This document shows, one piece after another, positions 7,689 through 16,344 of a stretch of DNA of 21,868 nt (within the stretch, counting starts at the first letter, position 1; the number at the start of each line of letters is the position of its first letter). Source of the DNA: an uncultured bacterium (GTDB taxonomy: Bacteria; Bacillota; Clostridia; TANB77; CAG-508); NCBI GenBank assembly GCA_905214245.1, contig CAJMLO010000011.1, positions 1 to 21,868 on the forward strand, read 5' to 3'. The notes beneath the pieces were generated by a model. It saw only the letters and a program-made list of their open reading frames with translations, was not told where the DNA came from and did not search any database. The position numbers and the translations under genes were made by a program.

Positions 7689-8459
7689 TTAACCTATAAT
7701 ATCTAATTCATCCATAAGATTTTTATAATTAATATAAAATGAATCCTTATTTTTCAAATCAGCACTTTTAAATAACTCATTAAGCAAAATATACGATTTA
7801 TTTATATTTATAGGATTTACATTACTTGGCATTGCACCATTCATAAGTTCAGAATATACTGTTTGTGCTTTTTGAATATAATTTTTCATTTCATTCCACT
7901 TTGTATCTTCTATAAGTGCATATGAATACAATATATTAGATTTAACGCTTAATAAAATTATTTTTTTATTATCGTTTGAATAATCCTTGGTATATCTCAC
8001 AAGTAAACTATACAAGTCTGCTAAATTATACATAACGCTCTTTTTATTTTTGCTTTTAATTGCATTAGTTGCATTTCCAAGATATGTTGTATATTTAAGT
8101 AAATCATCCTGTTTTATGCCTAAACTATTTAAATCTATAATAGTTGTATTCCATGTTTGATACATGTTTTCAATATCTTTTTTAACATTTTCATAGTCAA
8201 CCTGTTTGTTATTAAGTATACTTGTATCGTTTTGGTTCATATTAATAATAGAACTTTGCTCGTCTATCAATTGCACATTATTTAGCTCGGACATCATCAA
8301 AATAATTTCATCTTCTAAATATTTTATTTCTGCATCTACCTTTTCCTTTAATTTGTCAGTAGAATTTTGATTTTGATTACTACTATAAATGTATAAAGTT
8401 CCAAAAATCAACAAAAAAATAAATACAAAAATTATAATTATAAAAATTCCTTTTTTCAT
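7689..8459 (-). CDS. membrane-anchored hypothetical protein
   Basis: I do not recognise this 256-residue protein. Residues 4-26 form a single very hydrophobic segment rich in isoleucine and phenylalanine after a short basic start, giving an uncleaved anchor with the rest outside the cell. Residues 32-60 are charged and probably coiled coil; the remainder looks helical, low in cysteine and rich in lysine, asparagine and aspartate. No lipobox is seen. A GGAGGA ribosome site lies 6 bases before the ATG. The stop is 5 bases from the -35 box of rnpB, and the gene is divergent from the small unknown gene at 8561. A cell-surface structural or sensing role is possible but nothing shows it. Confidence 0.8.
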   Translation of the reverse strand: MKKGIFIIIIFVFIFLLIFGTLYIYSSNQNQNSTDKLKEKVDAEIKYLEDEIILMMSELNNVQLIDEQSSIINMNQNDTSILNNKQVDYENVKKDIENMYQTWNTTIIDLNSLGIKQDDLLKYTTYLGNATNAIKSKNKKSVMYNLADLYSLLVRYTKDYSNDNKKIILLSVKSNILYSYALIEDTKWNEMKNYIQKAQTVYSELMNGAMPSNVNPININKSYILLNELFKSADLKNKDSFYINYKNLMDELDIIG

Positions 8460-8560
8460 AAGATTCCTCCATTATTTATATTATGCACAAAATAATTTCC
8501 TTTTATTCTCTGGTATTATTATTTTAATATGAATAATAATAATACTGATGGAGGTTTAAA

Positions 8561-8842
8561 ATGGAGACAATTGTAAAATTGTATAGTACACACAAAAACG
8601 AAATAAACCGTTTTTTAAATTCTTTTTTTGCAAATAATAATTATGATCATTCAGTTTTAGAATGGCAAAAAAAGTACCAAAATCCAGTAGAAGTCGTGGA
8701 CATTATTGGTACTTTTATAGAAAACAATGATAAATTTAAAATTAATATGTGGATTAGCCTAGATAAAGAAGTGTATATAAATGTAACAGATAATAATGCT
8801 GATAAATTAATACGCTATATTTATGAAAGATATCCATGGTAA
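8561..8842 (+). CDS. small conserved-looking hypothetical protein
   Basis: This 93-residue protein has no domain I can name. It is soluble and mixed alpha/beta in appearance: an N-terminal helix (1-25), then strand-rich stretches around VEVVDIIGTFIE and INMWISLDKEVYINV, and a C-terminal helix ending RYIYERYPW. A perfect GGAGG ribosome site 6 bases before the ATG supports real translation. A possible extended -10 (TGG-TATTAT) lies at 8511-8519. The stop is one base from the end of gpsA on the other strand, with no terminator between the convergent genes. Confidence 0.8.
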   Translation: METIVKLYSTHKNEINRFLNSFFANNNYDHSVLEWQKKYQNPVEVVDIIGTFIENNDKFKINMWISLDKEVYINVTDNNADKLIRYIYERYPW

Positions 8843-8843
8843 A

Positions 8844-9833
8844 TTATTCACATTTCTTTTGACGTGTCATTAATTTTATTACTGCATCTTGTGGTTTTAA
8901 TTCATTAAATAATACGTTATATACCGTATTTACTATTGGCATTTCAATATTGTATTTATGAGCTAGTTGATATGCAACCTCAATATTATCAATACTTTCA
9001 ATTGTCATTCCAACTTCTTTCTTTGTTTCTTCAATTGAAAGTCCTCTTCCTATACATCTTCCAGCTCTTCTATTTCTACTATGTTCGCTTAAACATGTAA
9101 CTATTAAATCGCCAAGCCCAGATAAACCGTAAAACGTATTATGATTTCCTCCCATTGCAACACCTAACCTTGATATTTCAGTTAAGCCTCTTGTAATTAG
9201 TGCTGCGAAAGTATTATCTCCCATATTTAGCTCTGCAATAATTCCTGCACAAAAAGCAATTATGTTTTTAAGAGCTCCTCCAAGCTCAGCTCCTCTTACA
9301 TCTGATGTTGTATATATTCTCATATTTTCATTCATAAATGTATCTTGAACTTCATATTGTATATCTATATGTTTTGATGCAATAACAATTGCAGTAGGTA
9401 CTTCAAGTGAAACCTCCTCTGCATGACTGGGTCCAGTCAATACACCTATTTTTACATTAGGCATTTCTTCAGAAGCAACTTGACTTAATGTGTATAATGT
9501 GTTTGCTTCAAAGCCTTTAGAGCAAATTATTACTGGTTGATCTTTAACAAAATCTTTATATTTTTTTATTGTATCTCTTGTGAATTTTGAAGGTGTTACA
9601 TGAAGTATCATATCACTTTCTTCTATTGCTTCTTTAATATTTGTCGTGCAAACAACTCCATCTGGTATAACAGCATCTGGTAAGAATTTACATTTTTTTT
9701 CATTATTGATTAAATCTGCTTCTTCCTCAGCAAATGACCATATTTTCACTTTGTTTCCCATTTTAGCAGCATGAATTGCAAGAGCTACTCCCCAGCTTCC
9801 ACTGCCTATTATACATATATTTTTCATACGCAT
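8844..9833 (-). CDS. gpsA: glycerol-3-phosphate dehydrogenase [NAD(P)+]
   Basis: This 329-residue enzyme reduces dihydroxyacetone phosphate to sn-glycerol 3-phosphate, the backbone for phospholipids. The N-terminal Rossmann motif is IIGSGSWGVALA (about 8-19). Further on are VTPSKF, SKGFE, LTGPSHAEEV and the catalytic-lysine region GGALKNIIAFCAG, then YGLSGLGDLIVTCLS. It starts at ATG 9831-9833 behind GAGAGGAA; the ATG two codons later is an alternative. It is the last gene of der-plsY-gpsA and supplies the substrate of PlsY. Confidence 0.96.
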   Translation of the reverse strand: MRMKNICIIGSGSWGVALAIHAAKMGNKVKIWSFAEEEADLINNEKKCKFLPDAVIPDGVVCTTNIKEAIEESDMILHVTPSKFTRDTIKKYKDFVKDQPVIICSKGFEANTLYTLSQVASEEMPNVKIGVLTGPSHAEEVSLEVPTAIVIASKHIDIQYEVQDTFMNENMRIYTTSDVRGAELGGALKNIIAFCAGIIAELNMGDNTFAALITRGLTEISRLGVAMGGNHNTFYGLSGLGDLIVTCLSEHSRNRRAGRCIGRGLSIEETKKEVGMTIESIDNIEVAYQLAHKYNIEMPIVNTVYNVLFNELKPQDAVIKLMTRQKKCE

Positions 9834-9854
9834 TATTTCCTCTCTTTTGAATTT

Positions 9855-10484
9855 CTACTTTGTAGATTTTAAATTAATTCTGTTTTCTGTACCAGAAAGA
9901 AGTCTTTTAACATTACTTCTATGATTAAATACAACAAGTACTGCAATTATAATGCTTGAAATAATGTAATTTCCTGTAACAATATAGTTTTGTGTAATAA
10001 ATATAGTTAAAACTGGATAAAGTATTGCAGCTCCAATTGAACCAACTGAAACCATTTGCGTTAAAGCCATTAAAACAAGCGCAAATACTAAACAAATTAA
10101 TCCTATTTGCCAGTTTGTAATTAAAAGTACTCCTAGAGATGTAGCAACTCCTTTTCCTCCTTTAAATTTAAAGAATATTGGAAAAGTATGTCCAATTATT
10201 ACAAAAATTCCTGCAAGTTGAACAAGTAAAGCTCCATCTAATTCTTTCCATATTTTTCCTACTAATGTAGCAATTAAAACAGCTACAACTCCTTTTAGAA
10301 CATCACAAATAAGTGTAAGTACTGCGGCTTTTTTTCCAACAGTTCTAAGAACATTTGTTGAACCTGCATTACCACTTCCCTTTTCTCTAACATCAAATCC
10401 TGCTATTTTTTTGCTAATAATTACTGAAAAGCTAATGCTTCCAAGTAAATATGCAATAACTGCAACTATAATATATGCTGCCAT
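9855..10484 (-). CDS. plsY: glycerol-3-phosphate acyltransferase PlsY
   Basis: This 209-residue integral membrane enzyme transfers an acyl group from acyl phosphate to glycerol 3-phosphate, the first step of phosphatidic acid synthesis. Several hydrophobic membrane helices are visible. The three conserved loops are present: GSGNAGSTN with VLR after it (about 37-48), GHTFPIFFKFKGGKGVATS (about 100-118) and a C-terminal FNHRSNVKRLLSGTENR. I chose ATG 10482-10484 because AAGGAG lies 8 bases upstream; a GTG at 10491-10493, overlapping the der stop, is less likely. It is followed 21 bases on by gpsA. Confidence 0.95.
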   Translation of the reverse strand: MAAYIIVAVIAYLLGSISFSVIISKKIAGFDVREKGSGNAGSTNVLRTVGKKAAVLTLICDVLKGVVAVLIATLVGKIWKELDGALLVQLAGIFVIIGHTFPIFFKFKGGKGVATSLGVLLITNWQIGLICLVFALVLMALTQMVSVGSIGAAILYPVLTIFITQNYIVTGNYIISSIIIAVLVVFNHRSNVKRLLSGTENRINLKSTK

Positions 10485-10489
10485 TTTTA

Positions 10490-11815
10490 TCACTCCTTTT
10501 CATTTCTTTCTCTTACAATTATTCTAACAGGTGTACCTGTTAGTCCAAATTCCTTACGAATTTGATTTACTAAATATCTTTCATATGAAAAATGGAATAA
10601 TTGTTTATCATTTACAAATACTACAAATGTTGGTGGTTTTGTAGTTGCCTGTGTCATATAGAATATTCTAAGTCTTCTTCCTTTATCTGTAGGAGGTTGT
10701 ACAATCGCAATTGCCTCATTTAAAACTTGATTTAATATTGAGGTAGAAACTCTCATTGCATTTTGGCTTGCAACACTATTTATCATTTCAAATAATTTAT
10801 TTACCCTTTGTCCTGTTTTAGCTGATATAAATATAATAGGTGCATATGATAAATAAGCCAATTTGTTGTAAACTTCTTTTTTGTATTTTTCAACTGTTCC
10901 ATTGTCTTTTTCATATTCATCCCATTTATTTACAACAATTATAACTCCTTTTCCTGCTTCATGAGCCTCTCCTGCAATTTTAGTATCTTGCTCTGTGACG
11001 CCTTCATTTGCATCAATCATAAGCAAACATACATCAGATCTTTCAATTGCAAGTAGACTTCTCATAACACTAAATTTTTCAAGTCTTTCATCAACCTTGC
11101 TCTTTTTTCTAATTCCTGCTGTATCAATAAATACATATTTTCCAAATTCATTTTCAAATTCTGAATCTATTGCATCTCTTGTCGTCCCTGCAATATTGCT
11201 TACAATAACCCTATTTTCTCCTAAAATTTTATTTATTAAGCTTGATTTTCCTACATTAGGCTTACCAATAACTGCTACCTTTATTACATCAGTTTCGTCT
11301 TCATCTTCGCTCTTTGGAGGTAAATTGTCACATATTGCATCAAGTACATCTCCAATTCCTATAGCATTTACAGAAGATACTCTATATGGTTCTCCAAGCC
11401 CTAAATTGTAAAATTCATAAATTTCATCAGGTGTTTTTCCATAAGTATCTGCTTTATTGCAAACAAGAATTATTGGCTTTTTTGATTTTCTAAGCATCAA
11501 AGCAATATCTTCGTCTGCTGGTGTGATACCTTGCTTTATATCTGTTACGAATACTATAACATCTGCCATTGAAATTGCAAGATTTGCTTGTTCTCTCATC
11601 TGAGATAGAATTACATCATCTGATTCAGGTTCAATACCACCTGTGTCAACAAGTGTAAAATTTCTACCTCGCCAATTTGTATCGGCATAAACTCTATCTC
11701 TTGTAACTCCAGGTGTATCTTCTACTATTGATATTCTTTTTCCTACTATATAATTAAAAAATGTTGATTTTCCTACATTTGGTCTTCCTACAATTGCTAC
11801 TGTTGGTTTTCCCAC
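10490..11815 (-). CDS. der: ribosome biogenesis GTPase Der (EngA)
   Basis: This 441-residue protein has two tandem GTPase domains and a KH-like C-terminal domain, as in Der, which acts in maturation of the 50S subunit. Domain 1 shows GRPNVGKS (about 10-17), DTPGVTRD, DTGG and NKAD. Domain 2 shows GKPNVGKS (about 184-191), TTRDAID, DTAG and NKWD. The KH-like part ends with FGLTGTPVRIIVR. I chose the GTG at 11813-11815, preceded by GAGGTGA, since the product then begins [M]GKPTVAIVGRP as in other Der proteins; an upstream GTG at 11822-11824 lacks spacing for a ribosome site. It is the first gene of der-plsY-gpsA. Confidence 0.96.
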   Translation of the reverse strand: MGKPTVAIVGRPNVGKSTFFNYIVGKRISIVEDTPGVTRDRVYADTNWRGRNFTLVDTGGIEPESDDVILSQMREQANLAISMADVIVFVTDIKQGITPADEDIALMLRKSKKPIILVCNKADTYGKTPDEIYEFYNLGLGEPYRVSSVNAIGIGDVLDAICDNLPPKSEDEDETDVIKVAVIGKPNVGKSSLINKILGENRVIVSNIAGTTRDAIDSEFENEFGKYVFIDTAGIRKKSKVDERLEKFSVMRSLLAIERSDVCLLMIDANEGVTEQDTKIAGEAHEAGKGVIIVVNKWDEYEKDNGTVEKYKKEVYNKLAYLSYAPIIFISAKTGQRVNKLFEMINSVASQNAMRVSTSILNQVLNEAIAIVQPPTDKGRRLRIFYMTQATTKPPTFVVFVNDKQLFHFSYERYLVNQIRKEFGLTGTPVRIIVRERNEKE

Positions 11816-11847
11816 TCTTCTCACCTCTTCTTATTTAATACACATCC

Positions 11848-11876
11848 ATTTTACTATATGCACCAAAAAATAGCAA
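11848..11876 (-). promoter_or_regulatory. promoter of der-plsY-gpsA
   Basis: On the minus strand TTGCTA (11871-11876) and TAAAAT (11848-11853) are 17 bases apart, about 33 bases upstream of the der start. Confidence 0.6.
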
Positions 11877-11914
11877 GAAATTATTATCATTTTATTTTAA
11901 TTTGTTTTTCTATA

Positions 11915-11923
11915 TGTTATAAT
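11915..11923 (+). promoter_or_regulatory. extended -10 promoter of the antitoxin-Fic pair
   Basis: TG-T-TATAAT is a perfect extended -10, about 33 bases before the antitoxin start. No convincing -35 box lies at 17 bases. Confidence 0.55.
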
Positions 11924-11956
11924 CTGTTTAATATTTAATTTATGAGGTAAAAAAAT

Positions 11957-12148
11957 ATGAGTTATTTAATAAAAGACACTACTAGAGATCAAAGAGCACA
12001 AATTGTAAAACAAGCTCTTGCAATTTCAATATCTGGTACAGATATACCAACTGACAATGCTTTAGCCATTGCAAAAGAATATATTGATGGAAAAATCGAA
12101 TTAAAAGAAGCACAAAAAAAAATAATATCTATGTATAAAAGGAGTTAA
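11957..12148 (+). CDS. VbhA-like antitoxin of a Fic pair
   Basis: This 63-residue protein precedes a fic gene and has the layout of VbhA-type antitoxins: an N-terminal helix (about 9-24), a short turn, and a helix pair with LAIAKEYIDGKIELKEAQKKI (about 36-56). VbhA proteins block Fic toxins by placing a helix with an [S/T]xxxE[G/N] motif at the ATP site. Aligned on the shared ALA of that helix, this protein reads ISISGT, with glycine where the inhibitory glutamate should be, and I find no such motif elsewhere in it. A GAGGT ribosome site precedes the ATG. Its last codons contain the AAGGAG of the fic gene, so the two are probably coupled. The role is inferred from context and helix pattern. 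Confidence 0.72.
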   Translation: MSYLIKDTTRDQRAQIVKQALAISISGTDIPTDNALAIAKEYIDGKIELKEAQKKIISMYKRS

Positions 12149-12154
12149 ATTTAT

Positions 12155-12853
12155 ATGAAAGATCCGTATATTTTAGAAGATGGTACATTAAAAAATTTGC
12201 TTGGAATTACTGATTATAGTGAATTAAATAAAGCCGAAAAGGATATTTGCTTTATAAAATTAGTAAATTTAGATGAAGCAGTTCCACATGTTTTTGATTC
12301 AAACATGTTTAAAAAATTACATAAACATATATTTGAAGATATTTTTTCATGGGCTGGTGAATTTAGAACAGTTCCAATTTATAAAGAAGAAATTGTTATT
12401 CCTGGTTTGAGCTTAGAATATAGTGAATGTAAAAATATTGAATCAGAATTAAATGAAGTATTTTCAAAGTTTAATTCAACTGATTGGAAAGCTCTTGATT
12501 TAGATAATAAATCAAAGAAATTCACAGAATTGCTTTCAAAACTATGGATGATTCACCCTTTCAGAGATGGAAATACAAGAACTACAATGGCATTTGCAAG
12601 TATTTTTGCCAAAGAGCATGATTTTCCAATGGACTTAGGAATTATTTTAGATAACTTAACAAGAAAATATGATGAAAATGGAAGAACAAAAAGATTTAGT
12701 ATTCGTGACAAATTTGTTTTGGCATCACTTGATGAAAAATTTGCACCAGAACCAGAACATCTGCAGGCTCTATTAAAGCAATCAATGGTTTCAGGAATAA
12801 AAAAGAAAATTGATGTTCTTTCTAAACAATTACAAAATGAAGAAGAGCGATAA
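12155..12853 (+). CDS. fic: Fic family protein (AMPylase-like toxin), variant active-site loop
   Basis: This 232-residue protein has the Fic fold. Fic enzymes usually move AMP from ATP to a hydroxyl on a target protein. Visible are a helix with HKHIFEDIFSWAGEFRTVPI (about 56-75), the beta-hairpin flap after it, and the active-site loop HPFRDGNTRTTM at 134-145. The catalytic His134 and the acidic residue Asp138 are kept, but the canonical HxFx[D/E]GNGRxxR is changed: the second glycine is threonine and the last arginine is methionine. This GNTRT variant occurs in other bacterial Fic proteins. No inhibitory helix of its own is seen. It follows the VbhA-like gene by 6 bases and probably forms a toxin-antitoxin pair with it. 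Confidence 0.88.
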   Translation: MKDPYILEDGTLKNLLGITDYSELNKAEKDICFIKLVNLDEAVPHVFDSNMFKKLHKHIFEDIFSWAGEFRTVPIYKEEIVIPGLSLEYSECKNIESELNEVFSKFNSTDWKALDLDNKSKKFTELLSKLWMIHPFRDGNTRTTMAFASIFAKEHDFPMDLGIILDNLTRKYDENGRTKRFSIRDKFVLASLDEKFAPEPEHLQALLKQSMVSGIKKKIDVLSKQLQNEEER

Positions 12854-12861
12854 AAACAAAA

Positions 12862-12899
12862 CATGGTACTTTTTGAGTCCGTTTCAAAAAAGTACCATG
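12862..12899 (-). terminator. terminator of the membrane-protein operon
   Basis: A 13-bp perfect stem (12862-12874 with 12887-12899) is followed on the minus strand by a T-rich tract. It sits between the convergent fic gene and the 12905 gene; on the plus strand the U tract is poorer. Confidence 0.7.
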
Positions 12900-12904
12900 A
12901 AAAT

Positions 12905-14578
12905 TTAGTTGCTCTTTTTTCTTAATAAAATTGCATATATAATAAATACGATAATGCTAGCAAAAGAGATTATTGTAGAGATTTTCATTGCAATCGTTCC
13001 ATCATAAGAAACAATAACTTCTGCATTTTCTAAGCTCTTATCTAATTCAATTTGGACAAATCCATTTTCAGATTCTTGTATATTTAGTGTTTTATCTACG
13101 CCATTTATTTTTAAGCTATATCCAGCATAATAGATATATGGTAATTCAATTTTTGCTCCTTCATTAGCATCTTTTAATGTAAATTTTAGATTCGTTCCTT
13201 GCTTCTCTTCCTTTTCAATGTTTGCATTTCCTTCTATAACTATTGCTTTATCTTCTCTAGAAATTATATAATCCATATGTTCAAATGCTTTAGTTGGCAA
13301 ATATTCAAAGCTTGCACATCCTGCATGTACTCTTCCTGTGTTCGCTGTCACTTTTACCGCTGGAATTAAGCTCTTTTCATCTACCATCTTAGTTGTATAT
13401 GGAAAATTATTTATCATCATAGGAATTATTAAAAGAATAATTAAAGTAGATAATATTAATACATCTTTAAATTTAAAGTCCTTAATCAGATTCTTAAAAT
13501 TAATTGCTACTACAAGTGCAAAGAAGAATGAAGAAAATTCTAACATTCTAAATGAAAACTGTAGCATTTTTAATATTGATGGTAATTTTTCAAACGGAAA
13601 AATTTTTAATGTCATAATAATGCTAATAATTCCAACAATTAATGAAAATAGATAAATTGCTTTATCTTTTTTATCAATCATTTTTATTGAAAATGGAGTA
13701 AGTACAATACCAATTATTGTTATAATTCCTACATCAAATACCATTCTGCTGTTTGATGTATATAATAAATCAATTGGATCTAATTTATAATATATTAATA
13801 CCTCTTGTCTCTCCATTCTTCCATCTTTAAATACTTCATAATTTGCCGACATTTTTTGCTCGGTAAGTGAAATTACAAAAAAACTTATTATACCTATTAT
13901 AAAAATTATACTTATAATTAACTTTATAATTATATCTTTGTTTTTCATCTTTTTTACATTTATAATTACATATATAAATGATAGAATTGCTGTATACATT
14001 GCAATGACTGTGTGTGACAGTACAATTCCTGCACTTCCAATTATCAGCAATATTTCTGGATATTTGCCTTCTTTATTAAAAATTTGATATAGTCCTTGAA
14101 AAATCATAGGTAAAAAAACAAACGATGTTAGCTCTGCCACTGCAATTCTTATATACATATCTGTTAATCTATATGGAGCACATATATAAATAACTGCTCC
14201 AATCAATCCAGCATATTTGTTTTTGCATATTGAATAAATAAATTTATACATTGTTATTCCAGATAAAAAGCTCACAAGCACCATAAATATTTTTAAATCA
14301 AGTGCAAATGATTTGGTAATAAAATGGAAAATGAGTGGTACAAATGCAGTAATTGGACTATAAAACAAATTCCAAGAATAGCCAAAGTTGTTGCAGAAAT
14401 GTGACATTATAACAGGAAAAAGCTGTCCTTCACAAATAGATGACCATGTTCCTATTAATCTGCAAACATGCTGTATTCCGTCATCTGCATATATATTAAA
14501 TCTATTGCTAAATAGCGGTATTGAAACAATAACCGCTATTAGCAAAATGAATCCATATGTTTTAATTTTATCTTTCAT
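12905..14578 (-). CDS. polytopic membrane protein, GT-C / PTPS-related type, paralogue 1
   Basis: This 557-residue protein has about 11-13 hydrophobic helices and then a C-terminal soluble, beta-rich domain (about 405-525) with a final membrane helix and a KKSN tail. The first extracellular loop carries a paired aspartate (ADDGIQHVCR, about residues 31-40), as in GT-C lipid-linked-sugar glycosyltransferases and the PTPS-related membrane family often annotated from genomes. Motifs shared with the next gene are PYRL, LSHT and SENGFVQI. ATG 14576-14578 is favoured since it lies 1 base past the stop of the upstream paralogue with a purine-rich AAGGG before it; ATG 14588-14590 is possible. Sugar or polymer transfer at the cell surface is inference only. 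Confidence 0.82.
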   Translation of the reverse strand: MKDKIKTYGFILLIAVIVSIPLFSNRFNIYADDGIQHVCRLIGTWSSICEGQLFPVIMSHFCNNFGYSWNLFYSPITAFVPLIFHFITKSFALDLKIFMVLVSFLSGITMYKFIYSICKNKYAGLIGAVIYICAPYRLTDMYIRIAVAELTSFVFLPMIFQGLYQIFNKEGKYPEILLIIGSAGIVLSHTVIAMYTAILSFIYVIINVKKMKNKDIIIKLIISIIFIIGIISFFVISLTEQKMSANYEVFKDGRMERQEVLIYYKLDPIDLLYTSNSRMVFDVGIITIIGIVLTPFSIKMIDKKDKAIYLFSLIVGIISIIMTLKIFPFEKLPSILKMLQFSFRMLEFSSFFFALVVAINFKNLIKDFKFKDVLILSTLIILLIIPMMINNFPYTTKMVDEKSLIPAVKVTANTGRVHAGCASFEYLPTKAFEHMDYIISREDKAIVIEGNANIEKEEKQGTNLKFTLKDANEGAKIELPYIYYAGYSLKINGVDKTLNIQESENGFVQIELDKSLENAEVIVSYDGTIAMKISTIISFASIIVFIIYAILLRKKSN

Positions 14579-14579
14579 A

Positions 14580-16331
14580 TTATATCTCATCCCTTTTTTC
14601 AGGCTTTATATGTTTTTTCTTCGAATATATAATATAGGCAATAAATGCAATTATTCCAAGCAGTGAAATAATGTAGCTTGCTTTTTCTAACTTTGTTCCT
14701 GTATACTCACACTGTATTTTTCCTTCGCCTATATTGTCTGGTATTACTATTTGAACAAATCCATTTTCTGACTCAGATGTAGCTAATTTGGTAGTTTCCC
14801 CATTATAAGATATATTAACTCTATATCCTGGATAGAAAATATATGGCAATTCTAGTATTGTATCTTTGTCAGCATTTTTTATTGTAAAATTTAATTTCAA
14901 AGCATTTTTTTCTTCATCATCTATTTCTGCATTTCCTCTTAGAACATACACTTTATCCTCTCTCGTTTGCATATATGTTTTCTGCAAATTGCTTGCCTTA
15001 TCTGGTAAATAATCTCTGTTAAGTGCAAAATGTGAAATAACCGGATTTTTTCTTATTTTTCCTTCATATTCTTCATCTCTTATATAAGGTCTATCCCCTA
15101 TTATAGAAGGAGTTTGATAGATTGATAATTCATTTATTGTAAATCCTGCAATTATTAAAATAACTGCCAAATAAACAGCTGTTTTAAGCCTTTCATTTTT
15201 TACTACTCTTATTAAATAGCATACATTCATTGCCATTACTGGTATTAAGAAAAATATTCCAAATAATTCAAGTCTCCACGCATATTGAACATTTGTTAAA
15301 ACATGTGGCATATATATCCATGGGAAAAATTTTGTACACATATAAAGTGCAATAATTCCCATTATAAAATTAACAATGTAAAAATCTTTATTTTTTTCTT
15401 CTAAATGTTTATATGTAAACGGCGTAATTGCAAGCATTATAAGTGTTGGAATTCCAACAACAAATGATACGCCATTCTTTTCCCCTATATCTTTTAAGAA
15501 TTGTGAAGGATTTATAGTATTTTTCATAACCCAATATCCATCTGTTCTCATTTTAGCAGTATTAAAAATTGCGTAACTTGCCTGAGACTGAAATTCAAAT
15601 ATAGGAATTATAAAAAATGCTGATATCAATAAAATAAAGAATACATTAATCAAGCATTTAATTATAACATCTTTTTTGAAAAAGTCCTTTAGATGAAATA
15701 AAATATAAATTACGCAAAATACCGCTGTATAAGTTGTTGTAATTGTATGTGAAAGAATTAATCCAACTGCTCCTATAGTAATATAATAGTGCTTGTTTCC
15801 CTCGTTATGAATTAGATTGTACAATCCTTGAAATACAATAGGAATAAACATAAAAGCAGATATCTCACCCATAGAAAATCTGTTAAAGTAAATTTCTAAT
15901 CTGTATGGAAACACCATATATAATATCGCTGATAAAAAGGACATTCCTTTGTTTTTAGTAACTTCATATATATAGTTGTACATAAAAATTCCTGAAATAG
16001 GAATTGTAAGTCCTGAAAAAATTCTAATTCCAATACTGGTCGACTTTGTAATTAGTGCAAATATATATGGGACATATGTAACGATTGGCCCATAAAATGC
16101 AGACATGGCATATCCAAAATTTCTGCAAAAGAACGGTGTTATTAAGAATGGAAAGCTTCCATAACCTGTAGAATATTCTGCACTTAGCACTCTTAAAATA
16201 TGGACATAGCCATCATCTGTTTCATATATTTGTAGCCAAAAATACGGAATTGCAACAAGCAATCCTAATATAAAAATTATAAAATAATGTATACTTTTTT
16301 TATTTTTTATGTTTTCTATAATATTTTTCAT
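14580..16331 (-). CDS. polytopic membrane protein, GT-C / PTPS-related type, paralogue 2
   Basis: This 583-residue protein is a tandem paralogue of the 12905 gene. It has many hydrophobic helices, a paired aspartate in the first outer loop (ETDDGYVHILR, about 37-47), FPYRLEIYF near 141, ILSHTITTTYTA near 199, and a C-terminal outer domain ending SENGFVQIV plus a last helix and a KKKH tail. I chose ATG 16329-16331 because TAGGAG, which overlaps the stop codon of the deaminase gene, lies 10 bases upstream; the ATG at 16364 inside that gene has no support. A surface glycosyltransferase or membrane transfer role is plausible from the fold pattern but unproven. Confidence 0.82.
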   Translation of the reverse strand: MKNIIENIKNKKSIHYFIIFILGLLVAIPYFWLQIYETDDGYVHILRVLSAEYSTGYGSFPFLITPFFCRNFGYAMSAFYGPIVTYVPYIFALITKSTSIGIRIFSGLTIPISGIFMYNYIYEVTKNKGMSFLSAILYMVFPYRLEIYFNRFSMGEISAFMFIPIVFQGLYNLIHNEGNKHYYITIGAVGLILSHTITTTYTAVFCVIYILFHLKDFFKKDVIIKCLINVFFILLISAFFIIPIFEFQSQASYAIFNTAKMRTDGYWVMKNTINPSQFLKDIGEKNGVSFVVGIPTLIMLAITPFTYKHLEEKNKDFYIVNFIMGIIALYMCTKFFPWIYMPHVLTNVQYAWRLELFGIFFLIPVMAMNVCYLIRVVKNERLKTAVYLAVILIIAGFTINELSIYQTPSIIGDRPYIRDEEYEGKIRKNPVISHFALNRDYLPDKASNLQKTYMQTREDKVYVLRGNAEIDDEEKNALKLNFTIKNADKDTILELPYIFYPGYRVNISYNGETTKLATSESENGFVQIVIPDNIGEGKIQCEYTGTKLEKASYIISLLGIIAFIAYIIYSKKKHIKPEKRDEI

Positions 16332-16344
16332 CTGTTTTATTCTC

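Noticed and set aside
12553..12864. 103-codon ORF opposite fic
   Set aside because: It is an antisense shadow of a clear Fic coding region, with no ribosome site or family match.
12862..12899. Hairpin as part of the toxin-antitoxin system
   Set aside because: The U tract follows it on the minus strand, so it fits a terminator for the membrane-protein operon.
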